A DNA stretch of 64,000 nucleotides, from NCBI RefSeq assembly GCF_018401815.1, contig NZ_JAGYKG010000003.1, forward strand, positions 124,001 to 188,000. The letters are read 5' to 3'. The stretch's first letter is position 1; each line of letters begins with the position of its first letter. A program made the position numbers and the translations under genes. Under the pieces are notes generated by a model. The model did no database searches. It was not told the DNA's origin and saw nothing but the letters and a program-made list of their open reading frames with translations. Shown piece by piece: positions 41,600 to 50,500 of this stretch. The stretch comes from Nonlabens sp. GTDB lineage: Bacteria; Bacteroidota; Bacteroidia; Flavobacteriales; Flavobacteriaceae.

Positions 41600-42910
41600 T
41601 CAGGTTGTTTTAGTTAAAAAGGCGAGGTAGGCTTGCGCATAATTGAATTCAAAAATGGTTTGATAGTATTCCATCTGTTTTTGGGCAAATTGTGTTTCGG
41701 CACCCAATAAGTCTGAAGTTTTCTCAAGACCTTCTTTAAATCTATTGGTGCGTATGCGCAATGATTCCTGAGACTGTTCTAAAGCGAGTTCAGATAGTTT
41801 TAATCTGTTACCTGCATCGGTAAGCATGCGCAGTGCTTTTTGGAGCTCGAGTTTGCTTTGTGATATATACTGCTCATATTCAAGCTTTGATTTCTCTAGC
41901 GTGGCTTTACTTTTTTGGGTTTGACCTATGCGTTGAGATCCTTTAAAAAGATCCCAACTCAATTGTGCTCCAACTATATAACCATTGGCACTAGCTTGAA
42001 AAAGGTTGTCATCATATAATTCGTAAGATCCAAAGGCATTCAATCGAGGTAGAAAAGCCATTTGATCTGCTTTGTTTGCAGCTTCGTAAGCAGTTGTAGC
42101 CAGATGCATCGCTCTGATATCTGATCTGTTTTCTGAAAAGTCATGTTCTTTAACCGTGATGGTTTGCACAGCAAGACGATCACTAGGTTGATATACCACA
42201 TAACCTTCATCATTCATTAAAAAGGACAGGTAGTTAGAGGTGTTTTGAACATTGCTTTGTGCGTTTTGTAGCTGATTTTGAACTTCTGTAACTCGCACCT
42301 CAATATTAAGTACATCAGCACGTTGTAAATAACCCTGTTTAAATCTGTCTTGAGCTAGTTTTAAAGTTGCTCTGGATGCTTTTTCTGCTTTTTCTAATAC
42401 AGCTACTCCTTTGTAAGCCAATTGCAATTGCATGTATGCTTTCTCTACTTCAAATGAGAAGTATTCTTCGGTGCGTTGCCTTTTTAGTGACATGGCTTCC
42501 ATAGATGCTCGAGCTGCTTTGCGTTGATACAATCCGTCAAGGTTGATCAATGGTTGCTGTACCTCTACTACCGTAGCAAAGTTTTGAACACGGTCTGGAT
42601 TGTTTAACAAGTCTGGATTAAAATCATTTTGGGTTAAAATTCCTTGATTCAGTTTAGATCCAAATGCCATCAGTGGATTGGTCGTGATAATACCTGTATG
42701 ACTCGCAGTTATATTGGGTAAAAACACCGCCTTGGTCTGATTGAAATTAGCTTTTGCCTCCATAAATTCCTGTTGAGAAATTTTAATAGAGTTGTTGTTT
42801 TCAATAACCTTTAGAGCAACTTCTTCTTTAGAAATAAGTATTGTTTCTTGCGCTAATACTTGCAGTAAAGTTGCAAAACTGAGTATTATGAAAATTATAT
42901 TTTTCTTCAT
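41600..42910 (-). CDS. TolC-like outer-membrane channel, second RND operon
   Basis: This 436-residue outer-membrane factor is the first gene of the operon. The signal peptide is MKKNIIFIILSFATLLQVLA, cleaved near QETIL. The OEP repeats include VIENNNSIKISQQEFMEAKA, ASHTGIITTNPLMAFGSKLN and RFKEGLEKTSDLLGAETQFA. The GSKLNQGILTQNDFNPDLLN stretch is typical of Bacteroidota channels paired with HAE-type RND pumps. Its ATG lies 11 bases after the predicted transcription start of the dyad promoter, so this operon is probably part of the same regulon as pta-ackA and the BON genes. Confidence 0.88.
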   Translation of the reverse strand: MKKNIIFIILSFATLLQVLAQETILISKEEVALKVIENNNSIKISQQEFMEAKANFNQTKAVFLPNITASHTGIITTNPLMAFGSKLNQGILTQNDFNPDLLNNPDRVQNFATVVEVQQPLINLDGLYQRKAARASMEAMSLKRQRTEEYFSFEVEKAYMQLQLAYKGVAVLEKAEKASRATLKLAQDRFKQGYLQRADVLNIEVRVTEVQNQLQNAQSNVQNTSNYLSFLMNDEGYVVYQPSDRLAVQTITVKEHDFSENRSDIRAMHLATTAYEAANKADQMAFLPRLNAFGSYELYDDNLFQASANGYIVGAQLSWDLFKGSQRIGQTQKSKATLEKSKLEYEQYISQSKLELQKALRMLTDAGNRLKLSELALEQSQESLRIRTNRFKEGLEKTSDLLGAETQFAQKQMEYYQTIFEFNYAQAYLAFLTKTT

Positions 42911-42927
42911 TCTTATAAATTGATAGA

Positions 42928-42970
42928 CAAAAGTAGCCTGCCTAATTAAAGTTTTATGTGACCTTTGTCA
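42928..42970 (-). promoter_or_regulatory. Dyad promoter of second RND operon (minus strand)
   Basis: On the minus strand TGACAAAGGTCA (42959-42970), within GTGAC-N4-GTCAC, and a perfect -7 box TACTTTTG starting at 42935, centre-to-box distance 29.5 bases. Confidence 0.75.
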
Positions 42971-43218
42971 CACAAGATGAATAAAATAGTCAGCTGCTAA
43001 TCTTGTAACATGTATTAAAAGTGTAACACTCCTATTTACAGGTTTTATGAGCCGATTAACTTCAGTAGCATCAGGAGTAGCAGTTGGCGAGAAGATCTTG
43101 TAAAAAGTTGAGCCCAAGAGATGCTTTATCAATCAATGCTTAACCCATAATAGAATAGAGATGTCACTACTGTAACTTTTACAGAGGTAAGAGCAGCTAT
43201 TTTCTGGCTTTGAAAGCT

Positions 43219-43393
43219 TACTCTTCTAAGGTGTTTTTCAATGCTTTTGCGTCTATACTATCCTTGGTTAATTTTTCAAAAAGTACATAGGCAACATGTT
43301 TTTGATTTGAAAGCTTTTGAAATAAGGTAAAATTTTAATGACTAAAGGGTCAAAATCGATTTCAGAAAGGCTTAGTTTAAAATTTGGAAGCAA
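43219..43393 (-). pseudogene. Frameshifted coding remnant, unassigned
   Basis: The minus strand reads LPNFKLSLSEIDFDPLVIKI then LPYF, and, one frame over, QKLSNQKHVAYVLFEKLTKD followed by SIDAKALKNTLEE and a stop. Joined by one frame change these give a plausible protein C-terminus without a start. No family could be assigned. The rest of the 43-43.6 kb spacer holds no gene; CTGTAACTTTTACAG, a short palindrome, lies at 43170-43184. Confidence 0.4.
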
Positions 43394-43582
43394 CAACTAT
43401 TTTACCCTAACTGTGCCTTTTTTGCAGCATTAAACAGGTTGCTTTAAAAGACTTCTTTTAAGTGTGTTAGCTATTAGGTGTAGTAATTTTATAAATGAGG
43501 TATCTCAACAATAGTTAAGTCTGATAGCTACAAATGCGCATCATAATTTGTCGTTATTTTCACTGTTGTCAAGGAAATGAGA

Positions 43583-45001
43583 TTATTTATCCGTTTCAAG
43601 TTTCGATGGACAGATGTAATTAGTTACCTGGATGTGAGTTTCTTTAATAGCAGAAAAACCTCCTTTCACATTGATCAAATTATGAATACCTCGACTCTTT
43701 AAGATAGAGGCTGCTATCATACTTCTATATCCACCAGCGCAATGCACAAAAAAGCTTTCCTCAGGAAAAGAAGTTAAATAGTCATTGAGAAACTCAAGAG
43801 GGGTGTTTTTTGCATTTACCACATGTTCCGAAAAGTATTCACTCTCATTACGTACGTCAAATACTGGCAAATGCCTTTCTTTTTCTTCTTTCTCAAATTG
43901 GCTAGCTGTTATAGAAGCTACCGTATCGTATTGCATCGCAGCATTTTTCCAGGACTCAAAACCACCATCCAAATAGCCTATACTTTGATCAAAGCCTACT
44001 CGAGAAAGTCGTGTAAGGGTTTCCTTCTCACGACCTGGAGCAGTAACTAGGAGTAAGGGTTGTTTTACATCGGCAATAAGAGTTCCTACCCAAGGGGCAA
44101 AACTGCCGTCAAGGCCAATAAAAATAGATCTAGGAATATGTCCTTGTGCAAACTCATCTTGAGAGCGTACGTCTAAAACAATAGCGCCAGTTTCGTTAGC
44201 GGCTGCTTCAAAAGCTTTGGGTGAAAGAGCTTGTGTTCCTCTTTTGAGTATTTGATCTACGTCTTCATAACCCTCCTTATTCATTTGGACGTTGAGAGGG
44301 AAATATTGTGGAGGAGCTACCAATCCATGTGTGACTTCTTCAATGAATTCTTCTTTGGTCATGTCTGCTCTTAAGGCATAATTCATTTGTTTTTGATTGC
44401 CCAAGGTGTCTACAGTTTCCTTCATCATGTTTTTACCACAAGCCGATCCAGCACCGTGTGCAGGATATACAATAACATCATCTGAAAGAGGCATTATTTT
44501 ATTGCGCAAGCTGTCATAAAGAAATCCTGCCAAGTCTTCTTTAGTTACCACACCCATTTTCTGAGCTAAATCTGGTCGGCCCACATCTCCTAAAAACAAG
44601 GTATCACCACTAAAGATAGCACGGTCGTTACCTTGCTCATCTCTCAATAAATAAGTGGTGCTTTCCATAGTATGTCCTGGCGTATGAAGCGCTATGATCG
44701 TCACATTGCCTAGTGAGAACTCTTGTTCATCCTTTGCAATAATCGCTTTAAAAGTTGGGTTTGCATTTGGGCCAAAAACTATAGGAGCACCAGTCTTTTG
44801 GGAGAGGGTCACGTGACCACTAACGAAATCGGCATGGAAATGGGTTTCGAAAATGTATTTGATTTTTGCTGCATCCTTTTTTGCTCTTTCGAGATACGGA
44901 GTGACCTCTCTAAGTGGGTCAATAATTGCCACTTCTCCATTACTTTCAATATAATAAGCACCTTGTGACAAGCAACCTGTATAAATTTGTTCTATTTTCA
45001 T
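43583..45001 (-). CDS. Persulfide dioxygenase-rhodanese fusion (CstB-like)
   Basis: At 472 residues this is a metallo-beta-lactamase-fold persulfide dioxygenase followed by two rhodanese domains, the plan of CstB. The dioxygenase (1-240) has FETHFHADFVSGH with the iron-binding HxHxDH-type motif, IIALHTPGHTMESTTYLL, SGDTLFLGDVGRPDL and VYPAHGAGSACGKNM. The first rhodanese (about 255-355) has LLLVTAPGREKETLTR where the catalytic cysteine loop should be, so it is inactive. The second (about 370-470) has the cysteine in FFVHCAGGYRSMIAAS. The enzyme oxidises glutathione- or bacillithiol-type persulfides to sulfite and shuttles sulfur to thiosulfate. bshB1 in this window points to bacillithiol. A dead copy lies at 5294-5515. 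Confidence 0.9.
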   Translation of the reverse strand: MKIEQIYTGCLSQGAYYIESNGEVAIIDPLREVTPYLERAKKDAAKIKYIFETHFHADFVSGHVTLSQKTGAPIVFGPNANPTFKAIIAKDEQEFSLGNVTIIALHTPGHTMESTTYLLRDEQGNDRAIFSGDTLFLGDVGRPDLAQKMGVVTKEDLAGFLYDSLRNKIMPLSDDVIVYPAHGAGSACGKNMMKETVDTLGNQKQMNYALRADMTKEEFIEEVTHGLVAPPQYFPLNVQMNKEGYEDVDQILKRGTQALSPKAFEAAANETGAIVLDVRSQDEFAQGHIPRSIFIGLDGSFAPWVGTLIADVKQPLLLVTAPGREKETLTRLSRVGFDQSIGYLDGGFESWKNAAMQYDTVASITASQFEKEEKERHLPVFDVRNESEYFSEHVVNAKNTPLEFLNDYLTSFPEESFFVHCAGGYRSMIAASILKSRGIHNLINVKGGFSAIKETHIQVTNYICPSKLETDK

Positions 45002-45048
45002 TTTTCTTTATTTTAATCAATCTCAATCTCAAGCTGGAGTGTTTTTTC

Positions 45049-45063
45049 ACTTTCGCGAAAGCG
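45049..45063. repeat. TTTCGCGAAA palindrome, copy 9 (intergenic)
   Basis: ACTTTCGCGAAAGCG in the leader region before the persulfide dioxygenase gene, upstream of its ATG on the minus strand. Confidence 0.85.
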
Positions 45064-45094
45064 AAACACAACACAAAAAGCAAATTTAATGATA

Positions 45095-45138
45095 GAAAGG
45101 TAGTGCATATTAGCCTATTTATCGGTAACTAATGTTAC
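45095..45138 (-). promoter_or_regulatory. GTAAC-N4-GTTAC promoter of the dioxygenase (minus strand)
   Basis: GTAACTAATGTTAC (45125-45138, palindromic arms GTAAC/GTTAC) and -7 box TACCTTTC starting at 45102 on the minus strand, centre-to-box distance 29.5 bases. The site overlaps the last codons of the TauE gene. Confidence 0.72.
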
Positions 45139-45938
45139 GTAATGAGCTCTTTATAAATAATATAGAAGCTCATGATAAGGACAAACCACCCAAAAGCCTG
45201 CTTAAGCTTTTTACCGTCAATAAATTTATTGAGCCATATCCCTGCAAAGATTCCAACAATAGAAACTGAAGTGAATGAAAGTAAAAAGGTCCAGTCTATT
45301 TCTAAGTTCTTTATGTCACCCAAAAAGCCTATTAGGGATTTAATAGCGATGATAAATAGGGAGGTGGCTACTGCTTTTTTCATTGGTAATTTAGCGAGTA
45401 ATACTAGGGCAGGAATGATTAAAAAACCTCCGCCAGCACCTACAATTCCTGTAATGACTCCTACTACAAGACCTTCTATAATGATGAGTGGATAATTGTA
45501 GGTAATACTGCTTTCTTCTTCAGGCTCCTCGCGTTTGTTGCGTATCATCGATATAGATGCCAGCAGCATGATAAATGCAAAAAAGAGCATTATAGCAATG
45601 TTTTTGGTTACCAGAAAGTCGCCCAGCTCAAAAAGTTCTTTAGGAATCGAAGGAATTAAATAAGCTCTGGTGAGGTATACCGCTATAAATGCAGGAATGG
45701 CAAAAATAATAGCTGTTTTAAAGTCTATCATTCCTCTCATCATATTTTTAATAGTGCCCACTAATGATGTCACTCCCACTACAAAAAGAGAGTAAGCGGT
45801 TGCTAGAACAGGATTAAAAGCCAGAGCATACACTAAAATAGGAACCGTAAGTATGGAGCCTCCACCACCTATCAGTCCTAGAACAAGTCCTATGAAAAGG
45901 GCTCCTATATATCCTAGTATTTCTATACTTTCCATCAA
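45135..45938 (-). CDS. TauE/SafE-family sulfite or sulfur-anion exporter
   Basis: The 267-residue membrane protein has about eight hydrophobic helices and the two pseudo-repeated glycine motifs of the family: LGLIGGGGSILTVPILVYAL near residue 20 and VGVITGIVGAGGGFLIIPAL near 160. TauE members next to persulfide dioxygenases are thought to export sulfite made by that enzyme. The gene lies directly upstream of the dioxygenase on the same strand, with a promoter of its own for each gene. The operator at 45984-45997 precedes it. Confidence 0.88.
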   Translation of the reverse strand: MMESIEILGYIGALFIGLVLGLIGGGGSILTVPILVYALAFNPVLATAYSLFVVGVTSLVGTIKNMMRGMIDFKTAIIFAIPAFIAVYLTRAYLIPSIPKELFELGDFLVTKNIAIMLFFAFIMLLASISMIRNKREEPEEESSITYNYPLIIIEGLVVGVITGIVGAGGGFLIIPALVLLAKLPMKKAVATSLFIIAIKSLIGFLGDIKNLEIDWTFLLSFTSVSIVGIFAGIWLNKFIDGKKLKQAFGWFVLIMSFYIIYKELIT

Positions 45939-45953
45939 AGAAGTTTATAGGTT

Positions 45954-45997
45954 TAAAGGTAATCTCTAAAAAAGGAATGCTTCGTAACAAAAGTTAC
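45954..45997 (-). promoter_or_regulatory. GTAAC-N4-GTTAC promoter of TauE (minus strand)
   Basis: GTAACTTTTGTTAC on the minus strand (45984-45997) and -7 box TACCTTTA starting at 45961, centre-to-box distance 29.5 bases. The site lies at the stop codon of the Crp/Fnr gene upstream. Confidence 0.72.
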
Positions 45998-46620
45998 AAG
46001 ACCTCAATAAAACTGCGATGCAATGCTATTTTACCTATATGTTCCATTTTTTTAAGTAATCTTGAAATTACAACACGGCTTGTGTGTAAGTCGGCAGCGA
46101 TATCTTTATGAGTGGTATATATATGCTTGCTGTTTAATATTTTTATTTTGTCCTTAAGGTAGTTTTCCAAGCGCTCATCCATATTATTGAAGGCTATATT
46201 ATCCAAACTCTCCAGGAGTTCCATCATGCGCGTATGGTAGCTAGCAAAAACAAAGTTGCGCCAGGTTTTATACTTACTCGACCATTCTTCCATTTTAGCT
46301 ACAGGAATCATAAGTAGTTTTACAGGAGTCTCTGTTACTGCGTGTATTTCACTTTTAGTATTTCCTACACAACAGGTCATGGTCATGGCGCAAGTATTGC
46401 CTCGTTCTAGATGATAAAGTAATAGTTCATTGCCTTCCTTATCGGGTCGCATAATCTTTATACTTCCCGAAAGTAATAAAGGCATGGATTTGATATATTG
46501 ACCTGGCTTCATTAAGTCTTGCCCGGCAGGAACTTCCATAAAGGTAGCGACCTTATTAATTTCTTCTATAAGGGGTAGTTCAAACTGTGAACCGTAATAT
46601 TCTTTAAGCTCTTGTATCAT
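45994..46620 (-). CDS. Crp/Fnr-family regulator of the sulfur group
   Basis: A 208-residue CRP-like regulator: an N-terminal barrel (MEVPAGQDLMKPGQYIKSMP, GNELLLYHLERGNTCAMTMT) and a C-terminal helix-turn-helix (IYTTHKDIAADLHTSRVVIS, then RLLKKMEHIGKIALHRSFIE). The barrel carries a compact cysteine set, NTCAMTMTCCVGN, in a loop where CRP binds its nucleotide. The placing suggests a thiol- or persulfide-sensing device, but this is not proven by sequence. It is encoded just before TauE and the dioxygenase, both of which have GTAAC-N4-GTTAC sites. It is therefore the likely regulator of sulfide detoxification, comparable in role to CstR or SqrR though not in fold. Confidence 0.85.
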   Translation of the reverse strand: MIQELKEYYGSQFELPLIEEINKVATFMEVPAGQDLMKPGQYIKSMPLLLSGSIKIMRPDKEGNELLLYHLERGNTCAMTMTCCVGNTKSEIHAVTETPVKLLMIPVAKMEEWSSKYKTWRNFVFASYHTRMMELLESLDNIAFNNMDERLENYLKDKIKILNSKHIYTTHKDIAADLHTSRVVISRLLKKMEHIGKIALHRSFIEVL

Positions 46621-47085
46621 TAGTTTTTTTTTAGCTTTCTGCTTGTTCTATTTAACATGAGATGTTTGCATAGGGATTTGAATACAGTTCTCATGATTAG
46701 GGAAAGTAACTTCAAGTACAACTACTATCGCTATAAAGATAGTCAAAGAAGGATTTTTCTGCCCTAAAAGATGCAACATAATCAAAAGCAGTCACTGTAA
46801 ATGCAATGCTTCAATTCTAAGAAACATTTACGGCTTCAGTATAGTGTTTAAATTCTAAAGGCAATTGAGGGTATACTTAAGGTAGCGTTCTTCTAGCACA
46901 TACCTCTTTGAGTTTTCATAGGGGTGGGTATTTAGAAAGGTCTCTGTTTGGTGTTGCTGCATTTTCACAATAAATGACGGTTTCCTTTTTTCATTCTTTT
47001 AAGGTTCCTTTAGATTAGACCAATTTAAAGGAGAAATAAGGACTTAAAGTGACAAGCCATCCATATAAAAATATTTTAAATACCC
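46621..47085. other. Spacer with no gene seen
   Basis: About 465 bases between divergently read genes. AGTAACTTCAAGTAC near 46715-46729 faintly resembles the GTAAC-N4-GTTAC operator and could serve the Crp/Fnr gene itself. No open frame of note. Confidence 0.4.
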
Positions 47086-47093
47086 TATATTTG
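47086..47093 (+). promoter_or_regulatory. -7 box of the third metal-efflux operon
   Basis: TATATTTG matches TAnnTTTG exactly and lies just before the candidate start at 47098. No dyad of either type stands upstream at the expected spacing. Confidence 0.55.
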
Positions 47094-47097
47094 ATTG

Positions 47098-47496
47098 GTG
47101 ATAAAGCTATTTTCTTTATTTAGTTCTTTAATTATCCTGTTGCAAAGCTTCGGGATTCAGGTTAATGATATATCTCGGATGGATAAATTTATAGAACACG
47201 CACAATTTCATAGCGACCGATATGGTGATGGTATAGTAGTTTTTATTGCAAAGCATTATGGAGAGTTAAAGTCAGACCATGCGATAGACCATCAAGAAGA
47301 AAAAGAAGACCACGATCAATTGCCGTTCCAGCATCATTCCCACCTTTCTTCCAGTTCCAGTTTTATTTTAAATTCTTTTAAAGAAGAGATTAAAAGTATA
47401 GAATTACGGGTACTCAACAAACATTATTTTCATTACCAAGAGCCTTCCTCATCCCTGCACTTAGAAGGGTTGTTGCAGCCTCCGAGGCGTTCATAA
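47098..47496 (+). CDS. Exported His-rich protein preceding CzcA-type pump
   Basis: The product of about 132 residues starts VIKLFSLFSSLIILLQSFGI, a signal peptide or membrane anchor, then NDISRMDKFIEHAQFHSDRY, a histidine- and acid-rich stretch (DHAIDHQEEKEDHDQLPFQH followed by HSHL) and a conserved end LLQPPRRS. It corresponds to the small periplasmic proteins found before CzcA-type pumps in Flavobacteriia, a cysteine-free counterpart of the HYC_CC_PP protein. The histidines could bind Zn, Co or Cd. The start is uncertain: a GTG at 47098 lies very near the predicted transcription start, so translation might be leaderless, or it may begin at a TTG at 47095. Confidence 0.65.
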   Translation: MIKLFSLFSSLIILLQSFGIQVNDISRMDKFIEHAQFHSDRYGDGIVVFIAKHYGELKSDHAIDHQEEKEDHDQLPFQHHSHLSSSSSFILNSFKEEIKSIELRVLNKHYFHYQEPSSSLHLEGLLQPPRRS

Positions 47497-47572
47497 ACAA
47501 ATTTGGATGACTATTAAGAACCCTAACACTTTCCTGTTATGGTAAAATGTACACCTATTATTTAATGACAAA

Positions 47573-50500
47573 ATGCTTTCAACTATTATTCATTACAGTT
47601 TAAGGAACAAGTTTATTGTTCTTTTATTTACTGCCTTTATTGTAGGATTTGGGCTGTATTCCTTATTACAAATTCCTATAGGTGCCGTGCCAGACGTTAC
47701 CAATAATCAGGTACAGGTCATCACCACATCTCGCAATCTTTCTACTCAGGATATGGAGCAATTCATTACTTATCCTGTAGAACTGGAGATGGCAAATTTA
47801 CCTGGAGTAAAGGAAATACGTTCGGTTTCTAAGTTTGGTTTATCAGTGGTTACCATTGTCTTTGAAGACGATATGGGAACCTATTTACCAAGACAACTTA
47901 TAGCCGAAAAAATCAAATCGGCTTCTGATAAAATACCTGAAGGGTTTGGAACTCCAGAAATGGGGCCCATCACCACAGGCTTGGGCGAGATCTATCAATA
48001 TATTCTTGATGTAGAACCAGAATTTAAAGATCAATATACCGCCGAAGACCTGAGGACGATTCAGGATTGGATCGTAAAACGCCAACTCTCTGGGATACCA
48101 GGGGTGGTTGAGGTCAACACTTGGGGCGGACTTTTAAAACAGTACGAAGTTGCTATAGATACTGAAAAGTTAAATGCCATGGAGATCTCAGCACGAGATG
48201 TTTTTACGGCTTTGGAGATGAACAATAGCATTTCTGGTGGGGGGTATATTGAAAAGGTAAATCAAGCTTTTTTTATTAGAGGTGAAGGACTTGTTTCTTC
48301 CTTAGAAGACATAAGGAACATCGTTGTGATCAATAAAAACGGCATACCTATCTATATTAAAGATGTGGCCACTGTAGGCTTTGGAAATGCCATACGTTTT
48401 GGGGCGATTACCGGAAATGGCGAAGGTGAGAAAGTCCTAGGTCAAGTGATGATGCTTAAGGACGCCAACTCTAAGAAGGTGATCGACGCTGTAAAAGAAC
48501 GCGTGGCCTCTATTTCAAAATCTTTACCAGAAGGTGTTTATATCAATCCCTTTCTTGATCGAAGCGAACTTATCGCAAAGACCACTTTTACGGTAAGTGA
48601 AAACCTGATCTTAGGTTGTCTGATAGTGATTTTTGTGGTGGTATTGCTCTTAGGTAATTTCCGTTCGGGACTGGTGGTAGCTTCAGTTATTCCTTTGTGT
48701 TTGCTTTTTGCCTTGTCCTTAATGTATATTTTTGGGGTAGATGCTAACTTGATGAGTCTCGGGGCTATTGACTTTGGGATCATTATAGATGGTGCGGTGA
48801 TTATTGTTGAGTTTATAGCTTTTGAAATCACTAGAAAGAAGTCTGAGATTAACGCTTTCGCGAAAGCGGGACGACAAGAATTAAAAGATAACATCATATT
48901 TAATGGAGCCTCCAAAATGATGAACTCTGCCATTTTTGGACAGCTGATCATTCTGATTGTATTCATTCCTATCTTATCCTTAGATGGCGTAGAAGGAAAA
49001 ATGTTCAAGCCTATGGCCTTGACCTTTAGTTTTGCATTGATAGGGGCGATGATTCTTTGTTTTACTTATGTGCCAGTGGTAGCATCTATATTTTTAAAAC
49101 CATCTACAGCAACGGATAAAAATATATCGGTTAGACTCATGAAGTGGCTCAATAAAGTATATGAGCCTTTGATTCATTGGGCGTTACAGAGCAAAAAAAT
49201 AGTCTTGGGTATTGCGGTAGGTTTATTAACTACCTCCATCGTTCTCTATTCGACTATGGGGGGCGAGTTTGTACCCACATTAGATGAAGGTGATTTTGTG
49301 ATTCAGCCCATATTGAAAACAGGAACATCATTGAGCAAAACCATAGAAATAACTACAGAAATAGAACAGATACTCATCAAACAATTTCCTGAAGTCAAGC
49401 AAGTAGTCACCCGTATAGGTGCTGCTGAGGTTCCCACAGACCCTATGTCTATGGAAGAAAGTGATGTGATTATTGTATTAAAACCTAAATCAGAATGGAC
49501 TTCTGCTTCCTCAAAAGATGAGCTGGCCGATAAGTTTAAAGAGGCCCTTGCAGTGATTCCAGGAATGGAAGTAGAATTCACACAACCTATAGAGATGCGC
49601 TTCAATGAATTGATTACAGGAGTGCGAGCAGATATTGCTATAAAGATTTTTGGTGAAGATCTAGAAATTCTTGCAAAAAAAGGAAGTGAAATAGGTGCTT
49701 TAATTGAAAACGTGCCAGGTGCAGCCGATATTTATGTAGAAAAAGTTGCTGGGTTGCCAGAAATGAGCGTACAATATGATCGTGCTAAAATTGCTAGATA
49801 TGGACTTCATATCCAAGAGCTGAATGATATGATTTCAATGGGTTTTGCAGGGAAAATAGCAGGAAGTGTGTTTGAAGGTGAAAAGCGATTTGATCTTGTA
49901 GTACGATTGGATAAAAACAAACGTCAAGATATAGACAATCTTAAAAACTTATATATAGATGTTCCTACTGGAGGTAAAATACCCCTAAGTGAGCTGGCAG
50001 ATATCAGTTACCAAAAAGGAGCGGCTAAAATATCTAGAGATAATACCAGACGTAGAATAGTAGTAGGGATCAATGTGCGTAATCGCGACCTGCAGTCTGT
50101 CGTTGATGACATACAAAAGCTCATTAATGAAAATGTAAAGTTGCCGGTTGGGTATTCTATAACTTACGGAGGTCAATTTGAAAACCTTCAAAGTGCTAAA
50201 TCGCGATTGATGGTTGCAGTACCTATAGCACTGATCTTGATCTTTGTGCTTTTATATTTGGCGTTCAAATCAGTGAAGGAGGCGTTGATGATCTTTTCGG
50301 CAATACCGCTAGCAGCTGTAGGAGGTATTTTATTATTATGGATAAGAGACTTGCCCTTTAGTATCTCGGCTGGAGTTGGTTTTATTGCTTTATTTGGTAT
50401 TGCAGTATTAAATGGGATTGTACTGATAGAGCATTTTAAAGAATTACAAAAAGAAGGATTTGAGAGTATGGAAGCCTTGATAAAACAAGGAACTAAAGAT

